Notes: generated by a model from the letters alone, not told the origin. 37,385 nt of DNA from an uncultured bacterium (GCA_903846945.1 CAINCE010000040.1:1-37385), one strand, 5' to 3'; positions 14,931 to 25,354 are shown, numbered from the stretch's first letter. Program-made: numbers and translations.

Positions 14931-16637
14931 TTACTTAAAATACTCCGGCGTATTTGCCTCCATCCAATCCAGCTGCTGACGCATAGCCGCCGCAGCACCG
15001 ATCAGGTTGTGTACTGAACCTTTCTCTAGAGTAACGACAAATGCATACTTCGGTTTATCGTACGGCCAGAAACCGGTGATCCACGAGTTGACTTTATCCT
15101 TTGAGACACCGAGCTCAGCAGTACCAGACTTACCAGCGATCTTTACATATGGAACATTTAGGGCAACACTGGTTCCTATCTGCGTACTGAGACGCATACC
15201 TTCATGAACAACATCAAAATGCTTTTTCGGTATCGGCACTATGGACTCGACATTGACAGCGTCGCCCTTGACTATAGTTGGCGTCAAAACTTTTCCATAA
15301 TTCGCAACGGCAGCAACACCTCGCACGATCTGCATGAGAGTCACCTGGAAACCGTACTGACCGATAGCAGTATGATATGTATCACCTACATACCAACTCT
15401 CGTCAAATGTCTGTTTCTTCCATTCAGGAGTCGGGATCGTTCCAGATTTGTTCATGAGCATAGAATCCGTACCATCCAGAGTCGTAGTTCCAAAACCGAA
15501 CATGCGCAGGTATTTATCTATGTTGATGATACCCATACCTTTCTGATCTTTATACCCACCTCCCACGGTATAGAAATATACATCAGAAGACATAGCTATG
15601 GCATGACGCATATCCAATGCACCTAGATTCTTCCAGTCCCTAAACAGAGTCGATTTTGTGTCGTCATAGGGGTTCGGGATAGAAATAGACCCCATTGTTA
15701 CTATAACGGTACTAGGCTCGATAATACCTTCCGAGAGCGCTCCTAGGGCCATATAAGGCTTTACGATCGACCCTGGGGTATATAGTCCATCTACTGCCCT
15801 ATTCAAAAATGGCAACCTGGAGTCATTGAGCGCCGCCTTCACCGCCCTTTGATCTGTCTTGTCAGACATCATCTGTGAACTATATTCAGGGTAACTAGTC
15901 ATCGCTAAAACCTCTCCAGAATTCACATCCATGATAACCCCTGCACCACCTTCAAATCCTACCCTCTCTGCGATGTCACGAATATTGTTATACAACGCCG
16001 ACTGTACCCTACTATCTATGGACAGATTGACCGACTGACCTTGTTCCGGCGGACGAACGACATTTTCCGAAACAGTATTACCTCTAGCATCGACTTCGAC
16101 GAGCCTCGATCCTGCAGCACCTTTTAGTTGATAATCAAAATTCTTTTCTGAGCCAGATACTCCACGAAAATCCTCCTGGTAATAGAAGCCGTTTGAATCC
16201 TTCGAAGGGTATTGGACATACCCTAGGAGATGAGATAGTCCCGTCGAGGTTGCATACTCTCTAGTTGATACCAGATTTGATGAGTCAGTAGAAGTTGGCG
16301 CGACTGAAGCCGTCGCTGGTGCATTCCAAGCGAGTTCGACTCCATTCCTATCAAATATCACACCCCTTCCTGCAAAGATCGGAACCGGTCGGAGCATATT
16401 TCTCTCACTTCGCGCCACATATTCATCTCCACGAATGATCTGCATGTCGATAGCTTTGATAAAGACGACGACAGCGATCACGGCAAAAACTCCACCCAAT
16501 AGATATAGTGACATTCTAGAGATCGGCTTTTCTATACGTCCTTCAAATTGTGAGGTATCGAAGTTAGGTATGTTACTAGAGTCCAGCATGATCTCATCTG
16601 GATCGATCTCTCTACTCTTTCGGATACGGCGGTTCAT
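14931..16637 (-). CDS. mrdA: Penicillin-binding protein 2-like transpeptidase
   Basis: Single TM N-terminus, dimerisation domain (FAGRGVIFDRNGVELAWN), PGSIVKPY (SxxK), AGKSGTAELG (KSGT). Confidence 0.88.
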   Translation of the reverse strand: MNRRIRKSREIDPDEIMLDSSNIPNFDTSQFEGRIEKPISRMSLYLLGGVFAVIAVVVFIKAIDMQIIRGDEYVARSERNMLRPVPIFAGRGVIFDRNGVELAWNAPATASVAPTSTDSSNLVSTREYATSTGLSHLLGYVQYPSKDSNGFYYQEDFRGVSGSEKNFDYQLKGAAGSRLVEVDARGNTVSENVVRPPEQGQSVNLSIDSRVQSALYNNIRDIAERVGFEGGAGVIMDVNSGEVLAMTSYPEYSSQMMSDKTDQRAVKAALNDSRLPFLNRAVDGLYTPGSIVKPYMALGALSEGIIEPSTVIVTMGSISIPNPYDDTKSTLFRDWKNLGALDMRHAIAMSSDVYFYTVGGGYKDQKGMGIINIDKYLRMFGFGTTTLDGTDSMLMNKSGTIPTPEWKKQTFDESWYVGDTYHTAIGQYGFQVTLMQIVRGVAAVANYGKVLTPTIVKGDAVNVESIVPIPKKHFDVVHEGMRLSTQIGTSVALNVPYVKIAGKSGTAELGVSKDKVNSWITGFWPYDKPKYAFVVTLEKGSVHNLIGAAAAMRQQLDWMEANTPEYFK

Positions 16638-16675
16638 GTAGGTCCAAGTATAGCGCCAAGTGAAAATTTGTAAAC

Positions 16676-16700
16676 AAAAAGAGGCATATCGCCCCTTTTT
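16676..16700 (-). terminator. Terminator-like hairpin downstream of the giant gene
   Basis: AAAAAGAGGC-atatc-GCCCCTTTTT (one mismatch). Confidence 0.65.
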
Positions 16701-16727
16701 GTATCATTGAATTGATCGAATCATAGA

Positions 16728-19700
16728 TTAATACTCGAATGCTCCCCTCGTCCATGTCGTACGAGCTCTGCCACGTGCATCATATCCATACTCTGAACCG
16801 AGAGTTGCTCCGGCAGTCGTGTTTCCGGTCAATGCATAATTCTTCGTCGTCCAATCGATAAATGGTGAAGTATTCGCTGATATCACCACGTCTCCAGTAC
16901 CAGAAGGGGTATTTGTTGTGTAGATATATTCATTATGATGTTCGCCCCCTGAGGCTACCGAACTGACAGTCGCATTTGCACTATATGCAAGATTATTTAC
17001 AAAAGTATTGCCAGACCCAGAGTCAACGCCGGCAAGTCCACCACCCGGCTGTGGTTTCCCGAGTGCCGAATTCAAGAATGTATTGTTGTAAATATATGAG
17101 TTAGATATTGCAGCAAGCCCGCTGGCGACCTGGCCATTTCCACCGATAATAGCGCGTCCTGTCCAACCTTGATCAAAGACATTTCCGTAAATCTTGGAAT
17201 TAGTTATTTGCGACCCGTTAGCTGATATCACTTCGCTCAACCCTCCATCACCATATGTTCCATAGAAGAGAGAATATCTAACAATGAGATTGGTCGCTGG
17301 CGACCAGAGAGCATTGATAGGATTTCCATGGAAGTTATACGTCTGCGACGTATACATCTGCTCATAAACATTGTATTCCCACGTCACATTACTCCAAGTA
17401 CTCCTTCCTGCCATCACCAATGCTTGGCCCCAACCATAGAAGTAACTATGTGAGATTGTTAGATTACTAACTGACTCGTTGGTGTAACCTGCACTATATT
17501 CAGCAAAGAAGTGTCCGCCACCAGCAGTATTCGGAACGGTTACGTCCGTGGCTGCATACACATGTGATATCGATATATTTGTAAGTTGCAAACCATCGCC
17601 TGTAGTGCCGACATTGAACACGGCATATCGATTAGTAAAATTGATACCATAATCTGCACCATTGTTGTCAGGTGGCAAAACACTGAAGCCCGCACCCTTC
17701 TGACCATCGATCGTCCAGTATGAGGTGTTTACATCAAATCCGTCGATATTGGCTTGTCCTGTACCCATAGTAGTTTGATTCCAACCTATATCCGTTCCGT
17801 GACCTGATTGACCTGTTGCTCCTATAGCTTTCACAATGGAAATAGTTTGTGTGCCGTTTGCTGGAGTATCCAATGTTTTTCGTCCATAGGTTCCATCAGC
17901 TAAGTAGTATGTGGTTCCAGATGTTCCACGGCTGAAGGTTGGCCACCCAGCATATGCATTGCTCCAATCAGATCCATTCTTCAATCCGGCACCTGACGGA
18001 GTGATGTAATAGCAAGTACCAGTACAACCACTAGTTCCACCTCCACTCAATGTAAATGTCGCTGAGATCGCATGATTTGTCACTACATTGGAAAACGTAT
18101 AACTAGTCACTGCTCCCACTGATACCCCATCAACTGTGACAGAGGACACTTGATAGCCTCCAGCTGGTGTGATGGTGTATGTCTGTGATTTACCAGAATT
18201 AACTGTAGTTACTCCGACTGGAGAGATGGTGCCGTTCGAGCCCGCCGTGGCTGTGATGCTGTAGGTGACTGGCGCTAGGGTGCTGCCTGTGTATTCGTAG
18301 GCGCCGATGTCCCAGGCAGAGCCTTGAGGACGAGTGGTACCAATTATATCCTTTGCGAAGAATGTGGCATCCGGCGAATAGCCAGCATCGATTGTACCAC
18401 CAGTTGAAATAGTCGGAATCCAAAGACTGGCTTGCGTGTATCCTTGTCCGCTGGCCACCGACAGCGTCTGAACTAAATTATTCTTTCTCGTATAGCCCGC
18501 CGACGGGCCGTTGTCGTCAGTATAAACACTAGTACCGATAACATGATTATTTTCAATAACTATACTTGACGGTTGTGGAGAACCTGCGCGATTAACTACA
18601 TGGACTAGAGGTGTATTCGACAAAATATACGCTGTATTATTAAATATCTTGTATACACCACTTGTTTGATTTGCACCATAGTCATACGGATCTATCTCAA
18701 TAGCACCCTGGGAACTGATTTGCCCATAAAATATGTTATTGTATGCGTATAGAGTTGCACCACGACCATTCAAGTAAGCCATGTTCGCTCCATAATTTAC
18801 GTCATGAAATATTGAGTTACGAATGTACCCAACATTTGCACCCATGGTCATCGCGTCTAAATATACTCCATTAGTATGATAGTTTGGATCAAAACCACCA
18901 TTGGGGTTACTAATGTTATACATAGTATTATGATCATAATCTAGTGTAAATAGAACCGCACTACTATTGTCATGTAGGATACTATTTTTTATAGAACCAA
19001 CCGCTCTTACCATCACTCCATTCCATCTGCTAGAGTTTTCAGCATTTGATATTTCACAATTATCTATTAAATCCGTTGACTGATTTGATGCTGTTGAAGT
19101 GAAAATGACTCCCCCATGTGCACCATCAGATGAAGCTGTTGTTTTCCATCCATGGAGATAGCAGTTGCTAATAGTGATGTACGATGGGGAACCGCCGGAT
19201 ATGAGACCCGTCCCATCAATTGAACCTGTACTTACATGACTCAACTCAAGCCCATCTATCGTTATGTATGATAAACTTCCGAGTGAAAAAATGCTACTAA
19301 CCAGATAGTTTCCATCGAACACCGGCTTTACCCAACTCGTCCCTGTGTACCATGTTTGATCAACTCCATAGTAATCTCTAACAGTATCTGAACTACCGCT
19401 ATATGCTACGGTCAATGGTAGAGCTGCAGCCGGCCACGTAACCCCTCCCTTGAAGATGAACTTGTCTCCTGCTTGGTGTGTGTATGAACCTGTAAATCCG
19501 ACCATGCCAGGAGCTAGTTTCCATGGAGTAGACTTGGATGTTCCGTTGTTAGCATTAGAGCCTGTTGCGTAGTCTATATAGAAGCAACGTCCAGTACAGG
19601 ACGAGACTGAAATAGTAACCGTCACATTAGCACTCTTTGATAGAGAGACATTCCCCGCAGCATCCTTAGCCCAAGCATAGAGAGTGTAGGTACCGTTAGC

Positions 19701-22700
19701 AGAGACTGTGTAGGAGGTGGGAGCAGTAGATGTCCAGCCAGAAGCAGATGATGTAGGGGCTGTAGCTGTGGTAGTTACCATGTAGCCTGTTACATTTATG
19801 TTGTCTGTGGCTGTGAAGGTAGTTATGGGAACAGTTAGAGAGCTAGAGGTTGAGGGAATAGTGAAAGTGGTGACTGTAGGGGCCTGAGTGTCACCTCCTT
19901 GTGTGCCGGTGTATTCGTAAGCACCGATGTCCCAGACACCACCTGTTCCACGAGTGATACCGTCCATATCAGTGCTATAGAGACTAGCAAGTGTGGTTCC
20001 TGAAGTTGTCGGAGCTGCTAGATGGAAATCCCTGCTAGCAAAGCTCTTAAAGACAGAAGTTGTCGTTGTGAGATTCGTTGCTTGTGTTATACCGCTTCCT
20101 CCATTTTCAAAATATATTCCACCAGTATTTACGGAGATATTGTTCTTGATATCTATCCCACTGGTACTCGAATTAGCCATAACCCTAACTGATGCTTGAG
20201 GTAGATCAACAAAGGTATTGTTGTAGATCTTTATGTTCGTAAATGGCGCCGCCGAGCCACTATCTGCCTCACGGAATTCTACCCCGCGGGCACTGCCGAT
20301 ACCATCATAGAATAGGTTTCCGTATATTTCGACACCAGTGTGAGACATTCCCGGTGCCCAACCCAAGAAGATACCTTCGGCTGAGAAGTTATGAGACACA
20401 TTGTAACGGAAGATTGCGTAGGAACTCCCCAACCACCATATATTGTCATGATTGCCCGCATTTGAACTACTAAGATCGGCAAATTCAGAATACTCGACAG
20501 TCATATAATCATTGCCACCAGTGTTGCTATCCTGTATAGCCGTGGCCATTCCATGAAAATAGCAGTGACTAACTAACATATGAGATGTGTTACCTGCCGC
20601 ACTGTTAGCATTGATCCACATACCCAAGGTGTCTGGTGTAGTTAAGTAAGGATATGCACTAGCTCCTGCAGGTCCTGCTATCTCCATATACTTAAAACTA
20701 TTGTATGGGTGATTGCCGCTGGCCCAATAATTAATGCCTATGGAACCATTACCAAAAACAACCTTAATGCCCGCGTTATGTGTTGCTGTTGCACTGTATC
20801 CGTTGAAGTCGTAGTAGCCACTATTGCCGCTAGATGCTGGTTGGAACGAAAGTGATGAAAAGACTGCTTGTCCAACTCCATATGATGATACCCAACCGGC
20901 ACCATTGCCATGATCAGCGTCTGTTGCCTTCTTGATATAGATGTATGTTGATCCACTGGCATTATCTGCAAAGGTATGCGCACCGTATGAACCATCGGCC
21001 AGATAGTAGGTCGTTCCGCGTGTTAATGTTCCCGGTAAGTTTCCTGCCGCATTGCTCCAACTCGAACCATTTCCTGAGGATCCCGAACGGATGTAGTAGC
21101 AAGTCGTAGTAGGACACGCGCCTCCAGCAACAACCGCACTAAACGTCGCCGTAATCGTATGATTGGCTATAACATTGGAGAAGATGTATGAGGTCACTGC
21201 TCCCACTGATACCCCATCAACTGTGACAGAGGACACTTGATAGCCTCCAGCTGGTGTGATGGTGTATGTCTGTGATTTACCAGAATTAACTGTAGTTACT
21301 CCGACTGGAGAGATGGTGCCGTTTGAACCTGCTGTGGCGGTCAAAGTGTAAGTGGTAGGAGAAACGGAGCCGGTGTATTCGTAGGCACCTCTAGTCATAG
21401 TCGTTCTAGCAGCACCCGTTGGATCCGTAGTTGGAGCGCCTGCTACGATTCCGGCAGCAGTATTAGCCACTAGAGTAAAGTCTTCGTTAGTTATGTCTTT
21501 GAATGGATTTGTTGTACCAGTTGTTGCCCCTGTTTGAGAAGGCACCGTATATGGCTTTCCAGGGTAATAACCAACGAAGTGGTTATAACCTTGAGAATCA
21601 AACATTTGAGGATTGATTCCAGAAGAGTTGTAGAATATATTGTTGTACGCCACATTTCCTGTAGACCTATCTCCAATCAAGCCAAATACGTTAAGAATGC
21701 CGATAAAACTATTGTTGTAAACCTTGAAGTTTGAATTTTGTCTATTCGTCCATCCTCCAACAGCTCCGTCAGATCCTTGCCAACCTGTATTTCCGTTAGT
21801 AAAGACGTTACCATATATTTTGAAACTATCTCCGCCTAACATTAGACCTCCTGTGCTTTCCATCCATGTGAATATGGAATTTGCGAAGGTTATATTATTT
21901 ACCGCAACTCCTCCAGCCGGTCCTCCATTAACCAACAAACCTTGCCATATTGAAGCAAGTTCAGTATGTACGCTTGAATCTATTGCACTTGCTCTCCCAA
22001 ATTTTCCTCCATATAGATACTCTACGAACAAATTACTAGAAGAAACTCTGAAAAGGCAATTACCCATGTCGTGGAAGTAAGCATACCTCACAGTGAGATC
22101 ACTGGCATTTGGCCAAGTCTCGACCGCATGATTATATACTGAAGGTAAACCCCAATATCCAGCAATCTCTATATGAGCAAAATTGAAATGATTCAATCCA
22201 TCCACTCCTAGCAAGATACCTGAGCCTGAACTTGAAGTAGTTACATTGATCTTGAATCCAAATGGAGTCGACGCTCCTTTCCAGTTTCCATGTCCTCCAC
22301 CTGTAACCCCGTCAATATTCCAATAGTTTGTGGTGAACGAGAGAGTACCACTAAACGTCGCCTGATTTCCGTATGAAGCCTGCCATCCGGAAACGCTTCC
22401 TGAATTGGCTTGAGTTGCCTTAACTATGTTTACGTATGTTGTAGCAGATGGAGCTGTATTGAATGTCTTTCCTGAATATGATCCGCCTGCAATGTAGTAT
22501 GTAGCTCCACGAGCGAAGTTCGTGTTCCAACTTGCAGCATCAGTCCATGACGTTCCCCCTCCTGTTCCGTTTGGAGTGATATATCTGCATGTTCCAGTAC
22601 AACCTGCTCCTATAATGTTAGAAGTAAAGACTGCCGTTATGGTACCAGCCGCGGAAATTACAGCAGATTTGGTACAAGTCGTTGCATTTAGGGCGCATGT

Positions 22701-24617
22701 TGCTGCAATTCCGTTAACATCGAGTCCTGTAACAGTCGAATTAGAAGCTGCTGTAGCAGTCACTGTAACATTCGTCCCAGAAGGAATCGATGAGCATGAT
22801 ATCGCTCCACACGTGACTGTTCCTGAACCTGTTCCCAAGATTGTGGTGGTTAGAGCGAAATTTGGACTTGAACCCACCGTCACCGTCGCATTCACCACCG
22901 CCGACGTCACACCTGTTGCATTTGAACACGAGATACCATACGTTGTCGTTTGAGTGAGGTTTCCTGTTGATACTGAACCTGATATGGCCTTAGCACCTGC
23001 AAACGTTCCTCCTGTAGCTGTACAAGCTGTGGCGTTGGTTGAGACCCACGTCAGTGTCGAAGGTGATCCTGATGTCACAGAGGTTGGGTTAGCAGAGAGA
23101 GTAGCGGTTGGAGGTGGGGTGACTGTAGATTGTGTCGTCGCAGAGACAGATGATGATTGTAGAGATTCATTGTTTGCTGTATCTCTAGCAGATACAGTGT
23201 AGGAGTAGGTAGTGTTAGGGGTAAGATTAGTGTTCTGGAAGGTAGTACCTGTAATGTTAGGGTCATAGGAGACACCGTTCTTGTAGAGGGTGTACTTCAC
23301 TGTTCCACCAGAATTGTCTGTAGAAGGATTCCATGAGAGGTTAATCTGTGTAGAAGAGACAGCTGTAGCAGTTAGGTTTGTTGGTCTGGTTGGAGCTTGT
23401 GTGTCTGTCGAAGCAGGAGGGATGACGATAGGGACTGTCTTGTAGACGTATGTGCCTGTGATATTAGGAAGCTGGGTAGTATAACAGCCTAGTTGGACAT
23501 ATCCTGTGGTACCCATTCTGTCACCAAGTACTCCTAGGGTAGATGGAACGGTAACAGTGATGCTGTCGTTAGCACCTTTGACTATGCCTAAGGTGGAACC
23601 AAAGATCTTCTGGAGGAAGTTGTTTCCAATAGCTTCGATATTACAGCTCACGATGCCGCCAGAGGTTGTCCAAGTTAGGACGACTGTCTGTGAGCGTTGT
23701 GATGGTGTAGGGGTGGCAGTGAAAGAGGTGATGGCGGGAGTAGCTGATTGTGAGGTGGTGAACTGTTGAGCGATGGTTCCTGTCTGGTTCGATGCGGTAG
23801 ATCTGACCTGGAAGTAGTAGTGGGTGTTAGGTATGAGACCTGTGAGGGTTACAGAGTGAGAGGTGGAGAGAGTTGGGTCTAGAGTAGTATTACTGCCGAA
23901 TGATTGTATCAGACCATAGTAGACCTGTGTGTCAGATGGGATATTGGTTGTCCAGGTGATAGTGGCACCAGTAGAGGAGACTGTGTGGACGGAGACGCCG
24001 GAGACTTGAGGTGGGTAGGTTGGAGCTGGAGGGGTGGAAGGGGTGGTGGTGACGTTGAGGGTCGCATATATAGCTGCGTGACCCGTACCTCCTGTAGATG
24101 ATGGGAAGGTGGCTGGCATGGTTCCATATGTAAATGAAGCAGATTTGTAGGAACCAGAGGTACTCCATGGGAAGTACAGGTTGTTAGAGTTGGTGAGGTA
24201 TGTAAGCCAGTAGGTACCAGCTGTGAGAGATCTGGCGGTTACAGGAGAAGTGTTCCAACCAGATACTGGTGTAATCTCGTTGGTTTCAGCTACTTTGGCA
24301 CCACTAGTATCATATATACCTAGTCGAAGCTTGCCAGAAGGAGTAGTGACGTAGAAAGAGAGGCTCTGTACGGTAGCAGTCTGCCCGAGAGTAAATTGTT
24401 GACCTATGAGGTGGTTAGCATCACCGTGGTCATCTTGCTGAGTTAAGTTAGTACTGGTCTCACCCATGGTGACTGACTGGGTTACCTGTGCCACCTGTGT
24501 TTGTGGTGGTACTGTAGCTATGTTAGTAACTGGGTTTTGAGTAATGATGACAGAGAGTAGTGCTCCTACACCTATGACCGCTGCAAAGAGTGCTAGGGCT
24601 ATTTGGTTGGGTTTCAT
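16728..24617 (-). CDS. Giant secreted modular protein (FN3-like, Big/bacterial-repeat and four right-handed beta-helix-like modules)
   Basis: 2629 aa; signal/anchor MKPNQIALALFAAVIGVGALLSVII; FN3-like segments; four modules opening with C-x(2-4)-C-x-YI and mostly closing with DIGAYEYTG; C-terminus ends GAFEY. Confidence 0.85.
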   Translation of the reverse strand: MKPNQIALALFAAVIGVGALLSVIITQNPVTNIATVPPQTQVAQVTQSVTMGETSTNLTQQDDHGDANHLIGQQFTLGQTATVQSLSFYVTTPSGKLRLGIYDTSGAKVAETNEITPVSGWNTSPVTARSLTAGTYWLTYLTNSNNLYFPWSTSGSYKSASFTYGTMPATFPSSTGGTGHAAIYATLNVTTTPSTPPAPTYPPQVSGVSVHTVSSTGATITWTTNIPSDTQVYYGLIQSFGSNTTLDPTLSTSHSVTLTGLIPNTHYYFQVRSTASNQTGTIAQQFTTSQSATPAITSFTATPTPSQRSQTVVLTWTTSGGIVSCNIEAIGNNFLQKIFGSTLGIVKGANDSITVTVPSTLGVLGDRMGTTGYVQLGCYTTQLPNITGTYVYKTVPIVIPPASTDTQAPTRPTNLTATAVSSTQINLSWNPSTDNSGGTVKYTLYKNGVSYDPNITGTTFQNTNLTPNTTYSYTVSARDTANNESLQSSSVSATTQSTVTPPPTATLSANPTSVTSGSPSTLTWVSTNATACTATGGTFAGAKAISGSVSTGNLTQTTTYGISCSNATGVTSAVVNATVTVGSSPNFALTTTILGTGSGTVTCGAISCSSIPSGTNVTVTATAASNSTVTGLDVNGIAATCALNATTCTKSAVISAAGTITAVFTSNIIGAGCTGTCRYITPNGTGGGTSWTDAASWNTNFARGATYYIAGGSYSGKTFNTAPSATTYVNIVKATQANSGSVSGWQASYGNQATFSGTLSFTTNYWNIDGVTGGGHGNWKGASTPFGFKINVTTSSSGSGILLGVDGLNHFNFAHIEIAGYWGLPSVYNHAVETWPNASDLTVRYAYFHDMGNCLFRVSSSNLFVEYLYGGKFGRASAIDSSVHTELASIWQGLLVNGGPAGGVAVNNITFANSIFTWMESTGGLMLGGDSFKIYGNVFTNGNTGWQGSDGAVGGWTNRQNSNFKVYNNSFIGILNVFGLIGDRSTGNVAYNNIFYNSSGINPQMFDSQGYNHFVGYYPGKPYTVPSQTGATTGTTNPFKDITNEDFTLVANTAAGIVAGAPTTDPTGAARTTMTRGAYEYTGSVSPTTYTLTATAGSNGTISPVGVTTVNSGKSQTYTITPAGGYQVSSVTVDGVSVGAVTSYIFSNVIANHTITATFSAVVAGGACPTTTCYYIRSGSSGNGSSWSNAAGNLPGTLTRGTTYYLADGSYGAHTFADNASGSTYIYIKKATDADHGNGAGWVSSYGVGQAVFSSLSFQPASSGNSGYYDFNGYSATATHNAGIKVVFGNGSIGINYWASGNHPYNSFKYMEIAGPAGASAYPYLTTPDTLGMWINANSAAGNTSHMLVSHCYFHGMATAIQDSNTGGNDYMTVEYSEFADLSSSNAGNHDNIWWLGSSYAIFRYNVSHNFSAEGIFLGWAPGMSHTGVEIYGNLFYDGIGSARGVEFREADSGSAAPFTNIKIYNNTFVDLPQASVRVMANSSTSGIDIKNNISVNTGGIYFENGGSGITQATNLTTTTSVFKSFASRDFHLAAPTTSGTTLASLYSTDMDGITRGTGGVWDIGAYEYTGTQGGDTQAPTVTTFTIPSTSSSLTVPITTFTATDNINVTGYMVTTTATAPTSSASGWTSTAPTSYTVSANGTYTLYAWAKDAAGNVSLSKSANVTVTISVSSCTGRCFYIDYATGSNANNGTSKSTPWKLAPGMVGFTGSYTHQAGDKFIFKGGVTWPAAALPLTVAYSGSSDTVRDYYGVDQTWYTGTSWVKPVFDGNYLVSSIFSLGSLSYITIDGLELSHVSTGSIDGTGLISGGSPSYITISNCYLHGWKTTASSDGAHGGVIFTSTASNQSTDLIDNCEISNAENSSRWNGVMVRAVGSIKNSILHDNSSAVLFTLDYDHNTMYNISNPNGGFDPNYHTNGVYLDAMTMGANVGYIRNSIFHDVNYGANMAYLNGRGATLYAYNNIFYGQISSQGAIEIDPYDYGANQTSGVYKIFNNTAYILSNTPLVHVVNRAGSPQPSSIVIENNHVIGTSVYTDDNGPSAGYTRKNNLVQTLSVASGQGYTQASLWIPTISTGGTIDAGYSPDATFFAKDIIGTTRPQGSAWDIGAYEYTGSTLAPVTYSITATAGSNGTISPVGVTTVNSGKSQTYTITPAGGYQVSSVTVDGVSVGAVTSYTFSNVVTNHAISATFTLSGGGTSGCTGTCYYITPSGAGLKNGSDWSNAYAGWPTFSRGTSGTTYYLADGTYGRKTLDTPANGTQTISIVKAIGATGQSGHGTDIGWNQTTMGTGQANIDGFDVNTSYWTIDGQKGAGFSVLPPDNNGADYGINFTNRYAVFNVGTTGDGLQLTNISISHVYAATDVTVPNTAGGGHFFAEYSAGYTNESVSNLTISHSYFYGWGQALVMAGRSTWSNVTWEYNVYEQMYTSQTYNFHGNPINALWSPATNLIVRYSLFYGTYGDGGLSEVISANGSQITNSKIYGNVFDQGWTGRAIIGGNGQVASGLAAISNSYIYNNTFLNSALGKPQPGGGLAGVDSGSGNTFVNNLAYSANATVSSVASGGEHHNEYIYTTNTPSGTGDVVISANTSPFIDWTTKNYALTGNTTAGATLGSEYGYDARGRARTTWTRGAFEY
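18106..18236. repeat. 131-bp exact direct repeat, copy 1 (within giant gene)
   Basis: gtcactgctcccactgatacc...gagagatggtgccgtt identical to 21193-21323. Confidence 0.95.
21193..21323. repeat. 131-bp exact direct repeat, copy 2 (within giant gene)
   Basis: Identical to 18106-18236. Confidence 0.95.
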
Positions 24618-24792
24618 GTGGTTAGTGTTAAATGAGAAGTCAAAAACGGAAAAACTGTCGCAAATACAACGACATTTTACATTTGTTTCTTCACATTTTG
24701 ACTTATGTTGTTAATAACGGCACCAATTTCCCCTTCCAGGGAGAGAATTGATATGGGTATTATAGCGTCAAGTGAGGATTTGTGGAAACTAG

Positions 24793-24801
24793 TTATCCAC
24801 A
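24793..24801 (+). promoter_or_regulatory. Exact DnaA-box-like 9-mer TTATCCACA with an inverted TGTGGA partner
   Basis: TGTGGA (24781-24786)...TTATCCACA in the intergenic region upstream of the giant gene. Confidence 0.4.
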
Positions 24802-24898
24802 TAATCCGAGCGCGGACGATATATGAGCGAAGCGAATATACCTTGGATGACGGGGGGGCCGCAAGGAATAATGGGATAACTAATTTTTAGGAGAGACA

Positions 24899-24921
24899 AA
24901 AGAGCCCTTTTGGGGCTCTTT
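24899..24921 (-). terminator. Rho-independent terminator after rpsI
   Basis: AAAGAGCCC-ttttg-GGGCTCTTT, 9-bp stem just downstream of the rpsI stop. Confidence 0.8.
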
Positions 24922-24943
24922 ATAAAAATCTCAAATAAAAATA

Positions 24944-25354
24944 CTAACGTTTAGACCACTGTGGAGACTTGCGCGCTTTCTTCAAGCCGAACTTCCTGCG
25001 TTCCTTGGCACGGGCATCACGTTTCAAGAACCCAATCTTCTTCAATCGCCCACGAATGGTTATATCATAGACCAGTAATGCACGAGAGATACCATGTCGC
25101 ATAGCTTCTGACTGGGCAGATATACCTCCACCAGAAACTTTGGCTGTTATATGGAACTTTTCTGCGGCCTTACCATGAGTGATGGCATCCGTAACTGTCT
25201 GTTGCATCTCTTTTGTCGCAAAATATTCTTCGAGAGATTTCTCATTTACTTCATAGCTCGACTTTGGAGCAACGAAAAGTCTGACACGAGCAACAGCGGT
25301 CTTTCTGCGTCCTACAGCTTCGAAGTATTTTGTTTTGGTGGTTGTTGGGGTCAT
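24944..25354 (-). CDS. rpsI: 30S ribosomal protein S9
   Basis: YFEAVGRRKTAVARVRL ... GGGISAQSEAMRHGISRALL ... RDARAKERRKFGLKKARKSPQWSKR. Confidence 0.97.
   Translation of the reverse strand: MTPTTTKTKYFEAVGRRKTAVARVRLFVAPKSSYEVNEKSLEEYFATKEMQQTVTDAITHGKAAEKFHITAKVSGGGISAQSEAMRHGISRALLVYDITIRGRLKKIGFLKRDARAKERRKFGLKKARKSPQWSKR

Noticed and set aside
22522-22953. Plus-strand ORFs inside the giant gene (e.g. 143 aa, 118 aa at 21724)
   Set aside because: Antisense to a long, domain-supported ORF; low-complexity Val/Ala/Pro translations reflect the Thr/Gly/Ser-rich sense strand.
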